From: Lachnospiraceae bacterium
GTDB lineage: Bacteria; Bacillota_A; Clostridia; Lachnospirales; Lachnospiraceae
Assembly: GCA_017482005.1 (NCBI GenBank)
Contig: JAFUOI010000004.1
Location: 1-46,111, forward strand
Direction of reading: 5' to 3'
Length of the DNA stretch: 46,111 nucleotides
The notes beneath the pieces were generated by a model. The model had not been told where the DNA came from and did no database searches. It worked only from the letters and a program-made list of their open reading frames with translations. Made by a program: the position numbers and the translations under genes. Positions 7,668-15,572 of this stretch are shown piece by piece. Numbering within the stretch: the first letter of the stretch is position 1; each line of letters begins with the position of its first letter.

Positions 7668-8578
7668 TATCTTGTCACCTCCAGTCCTTCCACGCGAATG
7701 ATCTCGCGAAGTGCTCCCGATTCGTATTTTTCGTAATCGTAGTCCTTGCTTGTAATATACAAACCTTTGATGTCATCTTTTTTTACATAGTAATATAATT
7801 TACCGTCTTTATGTTCAAAGCTTTCTCCCAATCCCATCTCATTTACCTGCTCAAAATCCTGGATATTTTTAACTTTGCGAAGCAGGAACTCACTGACCGG
7901 TTCAAGGTAATGTCCTTCCACGGTTTCCAGATAAGGCGTCATTTCGATTTCATAATAGGAATCCGAGTCGCTCCCTCCGTTGTTTAAATATGTACGCTCA
8001 ATATGGTAAGAAACCACAATTGCTTCATATTCTTCCGGAAGGTTGAATTCCGGATCTTCGTCAACAGTCACGGATTCAATCGAAATATCGTAGCGGTTAT
8101 AAGTCCCCGTGTATGTAAATTTATCTTTCGCCCGGCAGACCGTCGGTGTTATCGTCTCTTTCACGGTTTTACTTTCATGGACGGTTTTCTGACCGACATA
8201 TACGACTATGATTGTCGCCAAAAAAGTTGTGATCATAAGAACGGTCAACAGGAGTGTGAGCTTCTTGTTGGATTTTTTCTCCTTTGCCGGCTCCACATGC
8301 GCGGATGTTATTTCCGGGGTTTTGTAAGGAGCTGTATATGACTCCGGCATAGGGTTTGTATATGATTCGGAAACGGAATCTGCATTTGTTTGGGAAAACG
8401 GATTTATATAGCTGTCCTGCAAATTTTCAGTATGAATATGGCTTCCCTCAACCTCACAATTCTCATTTTCCGACGTCTCCATCTCCGGCGGACGCATATA
8501 ATTTCCGCACTTTGGGCATACGCCGCTGTACAAATCGTAATCAAATCTTTTTTTACAATCTACGCATCTGACTTTCAT
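7667..8578 (-). CDS. Zinc-ribbon membrane protein
   Basis: A 303-residue protein with an N-terminal zinc ribbon (VRCVDCKKRFDYDLYSGVCP and then KCG). A polar Ser/Thr/Pro-rich linker contains three SYxNP/SYTAP-like repeats. A membrane helix lies near 108-128 (LLLTVLMITTFLATIIVVYV). The outer domain is about 170 residues (VDEDPEFNLPEEYEAIVVSY). The gene leads a coupled operon with the next membrane protein and probably the acetyltransferase. The domain order matches the protein at 1061-1876, though the outer parts differ. No enzymatic motif is seen. Confidence 0.72.
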   Translation of the reverse strand: MKVRCVDCKKRFDYDLYSGVCPKCGNYMRPPEMETSENENCEVEGSHIHTENLQDSYINPFSQTNADSVSESYTNPMPESYTAPYKTPEITSAHVEPAKEKKSNKKLTLLLTVLMITTFLATIIVVYVGQKTVHESKTVKETITPTVCRAKDKFTYTGTYNRYDISIESVTVDEDPEFNLPEEYEAIVVSYHIERTYLNNGGSDSDSYYEIEMTPYLETVEGHYLEPVSEFLLRKVKNIQDFEQVNEMGLGESFEHKDGKLYYYVKKDDIKGLYITSKDYDYEKYESGALREIIRVEGLEVTR

Positions 8579-8623
8579 GATTGCCTCCCTTGGGGGTATT
8601 GTCTTTTGGATATAGATAGGTTT

Positions 8624-8771
8624 TTCGGTCTTGGGGTATATATTTTTACTCGGGGACGCTTTCGCTCTGCTAAAAACGCAGCGGTACTAAGGATTTTTTC
8701 ACGTTGTTCAAAAATCCAAGTGCCGGCGTTTTTAAAAGCCCCTCGTCAAAAATATATACCCCAAGACCGAA
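8624..8771. repeat. Palindromic intergenic element 2
   Basis: The 304-bp spacer between the zinc-ribbon gene and the BspA-like gene is mostly this element. Outer arms 8624-8647 and 8748-8771 are a perfect 24-bp inverted repeat (TTCGGTCTTGGGGTATAT and so on). An inner hairpin pairs CGGTACTAAGGATTTT (from 8682) with AAAATCCAAGTGCCG (to 8725). The inner core GGTACTAAGG resembles the core GGTACTTAGG of element 1, while the outer arms are different. No coding potential is seen. Confidence 0.8.
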
Positions 8772-8825
8772 TTTACTCATATTCCAAGTTAAATATACAC
8801 TATTTGTGGCGTTATGTGCAATGAA

Positions 8826-8865
8826 TTAAAAAATGCAGCGGAACAATCTGTCATTCCGCTGCATT
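8826..8865 (-). terminator. Terminator of the BspA-like gene
   Basis: A perfect 12-bp stem AATGCAGCGGAA/TTCCGCTGCATT (8832-8843 with 8854-8865) is followed on the minus strand by TTTTTTAATTC. It lies 17 bp after the stop codon. Confidence 0.9.
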
Positions 8866-8882
8866 TCATTCTGATACTTCTT

Positions 8883-11800
8883 TTAACCCTTCTTAAACTT
8901 CGCTCTCTTGTTTACACCTTTGTTAATCACCATGGATTTGTATGTTTTGAATTTCTTCTTTGGTATGGTTACTTTCATACTCTTCGGTGTCTTTGAAAAT
9001 GCTTTGCTTCCGATCTTCTTTGTCGTCAGCTTGCTTGACTTAATCGTAAGTGTTTTTAATTTGCCACAACCGTAAAATGCTTTAGATCCAATCTTGGATA
9101 CGCTCTTACCGATGGTTGCGGAAGTCATCTTCTTACATCCATAAAATGCACTTTTACCGATAGTCGTTACCTTGGAAGGAATGGATATTTGGGTAAGTGC
9201 AGTACATTTGTAGAAAGCCTTATCGCCGATGGACGTCTCATTCTTTCCGAATTTCACGGTTTTCAGTTTGGTACAACCGCTGAATGCACCTGCTCCGATT
9301 TTCTTTACGTTCTTTCCGATGGTAACAGATTTGATTTTCTTATTGCCTTTGAAAGCATTCTTTTCAATGGCGGTGACTTTAAATATTACTCCCTTAATCT
9401 TTACGGTCGCAGGAACGGTTACACTTGTGGATTTTTTGTTCTTCGGAGCCACAAAGGTTACGGTTCCGTTTTTCAGTGCGGATTTGGTTACCTTGTAGGT
9501 TGCCTTTCCGTCATCCGAAGAAGTTTTTGTGCCTTTCTTCGGTGCACCGAGAGCCGGGATTTTTTCTGTCTTAGTGGATTTACAAACGGTGCAGGTATAT
9601 GTCTTCACGCCTTTTTCGGCAGCTGTTGCTTTCTTCGTAACAACGCCCGTATTCCATTTATGTCCGGCTGCCGCAACAGATATATTACTACTCATCACTG
9701 CATGACACTTGGTACATTCGGTATGACCGACACCGGCTGCTGTACAGGTCGGCTTTTTCTCACCGCTGCCGGTGTAAAGTACGGTGCTTTCCTGATGGGT
9801 GCATTCGGTTTTCTCTACTTTGGTTTCTCCACATCCCGAGCATGTGTAATTAATATAAATACATCCATCCTCTTCTGATGTCTGACTGTCTCCTTTTACC
9901 CATGTATGCTCCAAACACTCCACATAGGTTTCATAATATGCTTCACATACTGTACACTGATATCCCTTTGTACCTTGTTCTGCACAGGTTGGCGCTGTAT
10001 CCAGCACTAATTCATATGTATGTTCACCATTCATTGACACAAGGTTCCGTACCTCTTCACTGCCACATTCACAGGCATAAAGATCATATCCGCCGCTGCC
10101 GCAATCCGGCTCCACCGTTTCCTTCATCACATAGGTATGGGTATGACAAGATACTCCATTTTGTTCGCAGTAAGCAGCAACCGTTGGTGCATCACTTTCC
10201 ATCACATAATCTTTCTCATCCAAAGGAAAGGCGTTTGATGCAATATTGTATTCTTTATTAGCCAATGAAACTTTCGCCAGGCTGTTACATCCGGCAAAGG
10301 CACTGTCACCAATCGTGAAAACCGCATCCGGCGAAGAAAACTCCGATAAGATGAACGTTGTCAGACTCGTACAATCTGCAAAGGCGCCGGCTCCGATGGA
10401 ATCCACACCGGCTCCCACTGTTAAGTTCGTGATTAAATCTTTATAGTCAGCCCACGGAGCAACTTCCTGAGAATAATCTGTCATAGTACCGGATCCTGTA
10501 ATATTCAAACTTCCGTCTCCGTACAGGGCATATAAAAGATTTTCCCCGCAGCTTCCTGAGATAACACAATCCTGCGCATCCCCGGTCAACTGTGGCGTAT
10601 CCGATGCCGTTTCTGCCGGGACGGAATTTCGCAGGCTCCATGCGGATCCACCCCCACCCGACGAACCATATGATTTGAAGATTGTCTTTCCTACCGAGGC
10701 TATCATAATACGGTCTACGACATTGGTACTTTTTCCTTTCTTTTCTTTATCCAAACCTATACGATAAAAGTTCGCTGCCGATTCATAACAGGAATACAGC
10801 TGATCCCCATGAATTTCTATATCTTCGCTCATATTTGGATACGTAATGATTCTAATTTCTTTTTCTCTTTCGCGACATAAAGAGCCATCCTCTCCACGTT
10901 TCATTCTCCATACGTGCAATTTTGACGTATTTCCTCTCCCCAAGGATACTGACATGAGCATGTAGGTTTTTCCGTCGGTCCAATCCACAAATGTCACACC
11001 CTGAGACTTGTAAGGAATCTCCAAAGTATCCTTCTTTAATAACGTCCCGTCCGTTTTGTATACTGCCATACAGCTTAATAGATTTTTTTCTTCTTCTTCC
11101 TTCTCATTCTTTACATGTTGTCCGACATATATACGTTTCTGATAATAAGCAAGAAAAGATGGTATATACCCTTGGGTACTAATCTTTTCATTCAAACTAA
11201 TGTAGCCCGCATCTTTATTTGATTCTACCTGCGTTTGAATCTGCGCATATGGTAATTTCCATACTACTTTCTCAGTGGAATCTGCAATATAAATAACTCC
11301 TTCATCCGGGTTATAAGCAAGCGCTCCCACATGACATTTCGTATTAAGAGCAATGGTAGTTTTGTATTCTTTGGTTTTTGCATCCATCACATACAATACA
11401 GAATTACATTTTGGACTATGCTTATAGGATGATTTTTCTTTTACTCCTTCGCAACTGTCATATGCTGAAATAAGCAAATAGTCCTTCGCCACACACACTC
11501 CCTGCGGAACCATAGTGCTACAGGATTTGACATTCATTACATTTGTCCTTTTAATTCCCGGTATAATATAGGATTCATTTTTAAGCAATGTTTCTTTATA
11601 ATTTTTAAAAGTTGTCTGATTTAAAGACTTCACTAAATCATCATACGACTTGCCCAATACACTTTCTGTTGAGGTTTTCAGTGAACTATTGTCACTTGTG
11701 TCAATTGCTACAAACGGAATGCTATGTTCTTTGGCAAATTCTTCTGCCGTGGAACCGAAATAGCCATAGATTACCACGTTGTCGGAATTGTCAAATGCAG

Positions 11801-12956
11801 TATCATCTATGACAACTGACTTGTTGTAAATCGCTATAGACTTAAGAGCGTAACAGTCAGAAAATGCATAAGGATATATTTTGGTAATGTTATCCGGTAG
11901 TTCTATACTTGTTAAGCTGTAACACCTATAAAACATCCCATCCATATCCGTTACTCGGCTCGTGTCAAAATTACTGACATCCAAACTTCTTAAGCCGCTA
12001 CAGCAATCAAACATCTCGACCATATCCGTTACCTGACTCGTATCAAACTTACTTACATCCAGACTTGTTAAACTACTACAATAGTTAAACATACATGACA
12101 TATTCGTTACCTGACTCGTGTCAAACTTACTTACATCCAAACTTGTTAAGTTGCTACACACGCTAAACATATTCTCCATATCCGTTACTCGGCTCGTGTC
12201 AAATTTACTTAGATCCAGACCTGTTAAACCACTACACATGCTAAACATACATGACATATTCGTTACCTGACTCGTGTCAAACTTACTTACATCCAGACTT
12301 GTTAAGCCGCTACAACCCCAAAACATATACGTCATATTCGTTACCCGGCTCGTGTCAAATTTAGTCACATCCAGACTTGTTAAGCCGCTACAGCAATCAA
12401 ACATACTCTCCATATTCGTCACCTGACTTGTGTCAAACTTACTTACATCCAGACTCGTCAAGCTACTACAGTCATCAAACATACTCTGCATATTCGTTAC
12501 CTGGCTCGTGTCAAGCTTACTCAAATCCACACTTATTAAGTTACTGCAATCATAAAACATAAATTCAGTACAAGTAATTCCACTAACAGCTACCTCTGCA
12601 CTTTTTATCTCTTCTCTGTATGCAAGCCATCCATTTGTTGAATCCCAGCTTCTATTCGCATAATTTCCCGTTCCACTGATCGTCAGATGTCCATTTGAAT
12701 CAATCGTCCAATCCAAAGCACCATCTTTCCCACTATAGACAATCGTTGCCCCTTCTGCAGACACCTCTGTTGTTTCTACCTCTACTTCTACCGTCTCATC
12801 TACCGCTTCCGACGAAGCGCTGTTTTCCGCTTCTACGCTTTCTTCCACTGTGTTTTCAGATACAACTTGCGCACTAACCGGAGCATAGCCGACTGCTATA
12901 CTCTCTATTGCAAATATTGCTGCAATAAGTAATGATTTGATACGTTTCGTTTTCAT
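8883..12956 (-). CDS. BspA-like leucine-rich-repeat surface protein
   Basis: A 1357-residue exported protein, likely an adhesin. The signal peptide is residues 1-29 (MKTKRIKSLLIAAIFAIESI, cleavage near SAQ). An acidic linker follows. Eight 26-residue BspA/DUF285 repeats of the type CSSLTSLDVSKFDTSQVTNM occupy residues 137-344. One or two LRR_5 units follow, then a region of about 300 residues from 464 that alternates strands (VLYVMDAKTKEYKTTIALN) and may be a beta-propeller. A second LRR_5 block, a Cys-rich region with CxxC pairs (YQCTVC, YTCSGC, TECTKC, YTCTVC) and a basic C-terminal LRR_5 block follow. There is no LPXTG motif; the strongly basic end may hold it to the wall. The ribosome binding site is GGGAGGAA. 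It is monocistronic. Confidence 0.9.
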   Translation of the reverse strand: MKTKRIKSLLIAAIFAIESIAVGYAPVSAQVVSENTVEESVEAENSASSEAVDETVEVEVETTEVSAEGATIVYSGKDGALDWTIDSNGHLTISGTGNYANRSWDSTNGWLAYREEIKSAEVAVSGITCTEFMFYDCSNLISVDLSKLDTSQVTNMQSMFDDCSSLTSLDVSKFDTSQVTNMESMFDCCSGLTSLDVTKFDTSRVTNMTYMFWGCSGLTSLDVSKFDTSQVTNMSCMFSMCSGLTGLDLSKFDTSRVTDMENMFSVCSNLTSLDVSKFDTSQVTNMSCMFNYCSSLTSLDVSKFDTSQVTDMVEMFDCCSGLRSLDVSNFDTSRVTDMDGMFYRCYSLTSIELPDNITKIYPYAFSDCYALKSIAIYNKSVVIDDTAFDNSDNVVIYGYFGSTAEEFAKEHSIPFVAIDTSDNSSLKTSTESVLGKSYDDLVKSLNQTTFKNYKETLLKNESYIIPGIKRTNVMNVKSCSTMVPQGVCVAKDYLLISAYDSCEGVKEKSSYKHSPKCNSVLYVMDAKTKEYKTTIALNTKCHVGALAYNPDEGVIYIADSTEKVVWKLPYAQIQTQVESNKDAGYISLNEKISTQGYIPSFLAYYQKRIYVGQHVKNEKEEEEKNLLSCMAVYKTDGTLLKKDTLEIPYKSQGVTFVDWTDGKTYMLMSVSLGRGNTSKLHVWRMKRGEDGSLCREREKEIRIITYPNMSEDIEIHGDQLYSCYESAANFYRIGLDKEKKGKSTNVVDRIMIASVGKTIFKSYGSSGGGGSAWSLRNSVPAETASDTPQLTGDAQDCVISGSCGENLLYALYGDGSLNITGSGTMTDYSQEVAPWADYKDLITNLTVGAGVDSIGAGAFADCTSLTTFILSEFSSPDAVFTIGDSAFAGCNSLAKVSLANKEYNIASNAFPLDEKDYVMESDAPTVAAYCEQNGVSCHTHTYVMKETVEPDCGSGGYDLYACECGSEEVRNLVSMNGEHTYELVLDTAPTCAEQGTKGYQCTVCEAYYETYVECLEHTWVKGDSQTSEEDGCIYINYTCSGCGETKVEKTECTHQESTVLYTGSGEKKPTCTAAGVGHTECTKCHAVMSSNISVAAAGHKWNTGVVTKKATAAEKGVKTYTCTVCKSTKTEKIPALGAPKKGTKTSSDDGKATYKVTKSALKNGTVTFVAPKNKKSTSVTVPATVKIKGVIFKVTAIEKNAFKGNKKIKSVTIGKNVKKIGAGAFSGCTKLKTVKFGKNETSIGDKAFYKCTALTQISIPSKVTTIGKSAFYGCKKMTSATIGKSVSKIGSKAFYGCGKLKTLTIKSSKLTTKKIGSKAFSKTPKSMKVTIPKKKFKTYKSMVINKGVNKRAKFKKG
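11925..12548 (-). repeat. Eight 78-bp tandem coding repeats in the BspA-like gene
   Basis: Eight in-frame units of 78 bp encode residues 137-344. Sequence identity between units is high even at silent positions, with blocks such as tccagacttgttaagccgct and cgtgtcaaacttacttac recurring, so recent duplication or gene conversion is likely. Confidence 0.9.
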
Positions 12957-13025
12957 CTGCTTGTTCCTCCCTCAATGAATTACTCTATTTTGCTTCATAG
13001 TCTTTATAGTTTTCATTTTAAATTG

Positions 13026-13034
13026 ATTATAGCA
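13026..13034 (-). promoter_or_regulatory. Extended -10 promoter of the BspA-like gene
   Basis: On the minus strand TGCTATAAT (13026-13034) is a perfect extended -10 element about 70 bp before the start codon. No convincing -35 box is seen at normal spacing. Confidence 0.5.
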
Positions 13035-13060
13035 TAACAAAATTGCTTTTACATCCAAAT

Positions 13061-13088
13061 TTAAAAATGCGGAGCATTACGCTCCGCA
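13061..13088 (-). terminator. Terminator of the DUF1002 gene
   Basis: An 8-bp stem TGCGGAGC/GCTCCGCA (13068-13075 with 13081-13088) has a 5-base loop and is followed on the minus strand by TTTTTAA. It lies 43 bp after the stop codon. Confidence 0.85.
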
Positions 13089-13131
13089 CTCAGGCTGTAC
13101 ATCTTTCCGTTTCCAAACGCTTCACTGATAT

Positions 13132-14133
13132 TTAGAAAATCCCCGCGAAAAACTCTTTGATTGCATTGACAACCTTGGACAGAAAGCCTTCTTCTACCTG
13201 TTTGGTCACTTCCTCTTTAATCGCCTCGGTGTCGAGGTTATCGAGGTCCAGATTGTTGAGGAAATCTGTTCCGAACTGACTGTAGAGATCTTCCGCCTGC
13301 TCGATAAGCATCTGCGGATCGAGTCCAAGCTCATTGATTTTCATCATAATATCTACAATCTGCTGTTTCTGTTCCCGGGTAAGAGTAACTCCGAATTCCT
13401 GCTCTCCTTCGGTAATCACAGAAAGAATGTCCTCTTCCGTTTCCAGTTCACTTGCCGCCACTCTTGCCTTTACAAATGCAATCAGCTCTTCTATCTGCTG
13501 ACTGTCGGCTCCGGTTTTTGCCGCAATTTCATCTGCTATTTCGCCGGTGGTAATAAGCTCATTCATCGCCGTATCAACAGATCCTTCTGCAACGCTGACT
13601 CCCGTCATTGCTTCATATCCTTTAATTGCTCCGATCAGCGCAGCCGTTCCTGACATCGGGGAAGGTGCAACAACCAAAATTTCAGCATCGGATACTCCTG
13701 CTGTGAGAAGTGCATTACGGTACATTCCTGTTGTACAATAGTTAATATTCTTTGTTGTGACAACAACGCCTCCGCTTTCTTTCGGCGTAATCAAAACACT
13801 CGATAAAGACTTCGTTCCGATTACGGATGCATCCATATAAGAACCGAGATACTGGTGCTCCATCTCATTAGTAATGTCAATCACCGTAAAAGAAGCAAGA
13901 TCTTCTTCACTGATGCCCATCTGGGAAAGCACTGCCGCTCTCTGCTCTGCAGAAAGATCCGCTCCCAGTGCAAGAATTGTTTTGGTTGCATCAATATTTA
14001 CAATCTTTTCCGGATCGATGACATCTGTCTGTGTCTCTGTCAATTCACCTTCCGACGCCTTTACCTCGGCAATCCATGTCGGTGAAACACAAAACAATGC
14101 TGCAACCATCATATAAATCAAAATCTTTTTCAT
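13132..14133 (-). CDS. DUF1002 (YpuA-like) exported protein
   Basis: A 333-residue secreted or envelope protein of the DUF1002 family, function unknown. The start at 14133 (MKKILIYMMVAALFCVSPTW) is preferred over an ATG seven codons upstream because AGGAGG lies 8 bp before it. The signal peptide ends near VKASEG. Typical family segments are present: TILALGADLSAEQRAAVL, NCxTGMYRNAL-like NYCTTGMYRNALLTAGV, and VVAPSPMSGTAALIGAIKGY. The C-terminal half is helical and acidic. The gene is 24 bp downstream of the hydrolase gene and may share its transcript; a terminator follows. Confidence 0.9.
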   Translation of the reverse strand: MKKILIYMMVAALFCVSPTWIAEVKASEGELTETQTDVIDPEKIVNIDATKTILALGADLSAEQRAAVLSQMGISEEDLASFTVIDITNEMEHQYLGSYMDASVIGTKSLSSVLITPKESGGVVVTTKNINYCTTGMYRNALLTAGVSDAEILVVAPSPMSGTAALIGAIKGYEAMTGVSVAEGSVDTAMNELITTGEIADEIAAKTGADSQQIEELIAFVKARVAASELETEEDILSVITEGEQEFGVTLTREQKQQIVDIMMKINELGLDPQMLIEQAEDLYSQFGTDFLNNLDLDNLDTEAIKEEVTKQVEEGFLSKVVNAIKEFFAGIF

Positions 14134-14157
14134 ACCTAACCTCCTCGGGAACATCTT

Positions 14158-15105
14158 TTATTTCCCTGAAACTTCCATAGCTACTCTCTCGATCCAGCTG
14201 TACAAATCCTCATACACGGTCTCTCTGTTTTTCTCATTTAAAGGCTCGTGTCTTGCTCCACTATATAATTTAAGTGCTACTTTCGTCAAATCCAAATTCA
14301 GGTAATCGTCGTAAAGCTTTTTCGGAGCGAGTCCCTTGTTTCCTACCGGATCCTCTGTTCCGGATACGATCAGAATCGGAAGTTTTTTTGGTATTTTGAG
14401 CATATTTTCTTTTTTCTGCATGCGGAGCGCAAGCTCATAAAGCGTATCATATCCGTTCACTGTAAAAGTAAATCCGGAACAGAGCGTATCCCCGGCAAAT
14501 TTCTCTACCATTTCTTCATCGGTAGTGAGCCAGTCATGTTCTGTTTTTGCATTTTCGATTCCGCTCATGTAACTTTTGGTCGAAATATCATCCAAAAGTT
14601 TACTTACGTATTTTTTACCTTTTATTTTACCGATTACGGCAGCTAAAAACCTTCCGCTTAAAAGCTCTGTTTTTTTCGGATTTCCGGTTCCCAAAAGCAT
14701 AGCGCCTTCTACTCCGGTTCCGTAACGGGTTATATAATTGCGCACAATAAACGATCCCATACTGTGACCGAGAATAATGTATGGAAGCGTCGGATATTTT
14801 TCTTCCATAATTTTCTTAAGGCGGTGCTCATCGCGCACAAGAACCGTCGCCGCATCGTTCTCACAGAAATATCCGAAGGTTTCTCCTTCTGTCACGGTTT
14901 TTCCATGGCCGAGGTGATCATCCCCGACAACCAAAACACCTTTTCCTGTTAGATATTCTGCAAATTCTTCGTACCTGCCAATGCGATCTTTCATTCCATG
15001 CACAATCTGGACGATACAAAGCGGCTCTTGCTCCGGATAAAATGCACATGCATATATCTTTGTCTTTCCATCCCTGGAATCAAAAGTAAATTCTTCTTTT
15101 CTCAT
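14158..15105 (-). CDS. Alpha/beta hydrolase, monoacylglycerol lipase-like (Hydrolase_4)
   Basis: A 315-residue serine hydrolase. The nucleophile elbow is GHSMGS with S115, the acid is probably the Asp of VSGTEDPVG, and the base is the His of GARHEPL. The segment IVHGMKDRIGRYEEFAEYL supplies the oxyanion region. The start is set at 15105 (MRKEEFTFDSRDGKTKIY) with AGGAAAAG about 9 bp upstream. The reading frame stays open for 71 more codons to 15318, but that stretch translates tandem intergenic repeats and matches no family member I know. The natural lipid or ester substrate is unknown. Confidence 0.88.
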   Translation of the reverse strand: MRKEEFTFDSRDGKTKIYACAFYPEQEPLCIVQIVHGMKDRIGRYEEFAEYLTGKGVLVVGDDHLGHGKTVTEGETFGYFCENDAATVLVRDEHRLKKIMEEKYPTLPYIILGHSMGSFIVRNYITRYGTGVEGAMLLGTGNPKKTELLSGRFLAAVIGKIKGKKYVSKLLDDISTKSYMSGIENAKTEHDWLTTDEEMVEKFAGDTLCSGFTFTVNGYDTLYELALRMQKKENMLKIPKKLPILIVSGTEDPVGNKGLAPKKLYDDYLNLDLTKVALKLYSGARHEPLNEKNRETVYEDLYSWIERVAMEVSGK

Positions 15106-15182
15106 ATTTTTTCTTTTCCTACTATTTGCTGTTTCTTCTTTTCTTATATCTGGTATTTTCCAAAATTTCTTTTCATTTCCAT

Positions 15183-15483
15183 GCCGGGCACCTACAGAAA
15201 AACTAGCCACTGTGCTCGATCTTTCCTTTTTTTCAGCGGAATTTTTATGATTTGGGTACCTGTAGAAAAAACAAGCCCCTATGCCCAATATTTCCTCTAT
15301 TTCAGTGTAATTTTTCATGATTTGGGTACCTACAAAAAAATCTAGTTCCCAGACCCTTGATTTACTTCATTTCATGGGTTTTTTAAGTCTTTTTTTTGAC
15401 ATATGCCCAATATCGCAATTTTTAGCTAAATCAAGGCACAAAATTGGGTCTCCGTATGAGATTTTTTCACCAGTACCCAAATT
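15183..15483. repeat. Imperfect 68-70-bp tandem repeats with an inverted copy
   Basis: The 451-bp spacer between the hydrolase and metG holds repeats and no gene. The anchor GGGYACCTRYAgAAAAA recurs at 15186, 15254 and 15324, giving a period of 68-70 bp, and each unit carries a variant of atgcccaatatttcctctat. An inverted copy of the anchor (ttttttcaccagtacccaaa) is at 15463-15482, so 15321-15343 and 15459-15483 can pair. The 5' part reads as an open frame fused to the hydrolase, which I regard as accidental. Confidence 0.75.
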
Positions 15484-15572
15484 TGAGCAGTTACGATTAA
15501 ACTATCGAAATCTGAGCAGACTGCAATTAAGTCATCCAAGATTAAGCAAATCGCAACTAGCAGATTTCTGCG
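15484..15572. repeat. About 30-bp degenerate repeats next to the metG stop
   Basis: Three units begin TGAGCAG at 15484, TGAGCAG at 15513 and TAAGCAA at 15543, each followed by a variant of RCGATTAA (ACGATTAA, GCAATTAA, CGCAACTA). The third unit reaches into the last codons of metG. Confidence 0.5.

Noticed and set aside
9189..9878. 229-codon open frame on the plus strand
   Set aside because: It is the antisense shadow of the BspA-like gene, with no ribosome binding site or family resemblance.
11925..12548. Possible CRISPR-like direct repeats
   Set aside because: They are in-frame 78-bp coding repeats of a BspA-type protein.
15106..15318. Long N-terminal extension of the hydrolase reading frame
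   Set aside because: It translates tandem intergenic repeats; a good ribosome binding site and the family start are at 15105.
15183..15572. Possible CRISPR array
   Set aside because: Units are degenerate, have no unique spacers of fixed length and there are no cas genes.
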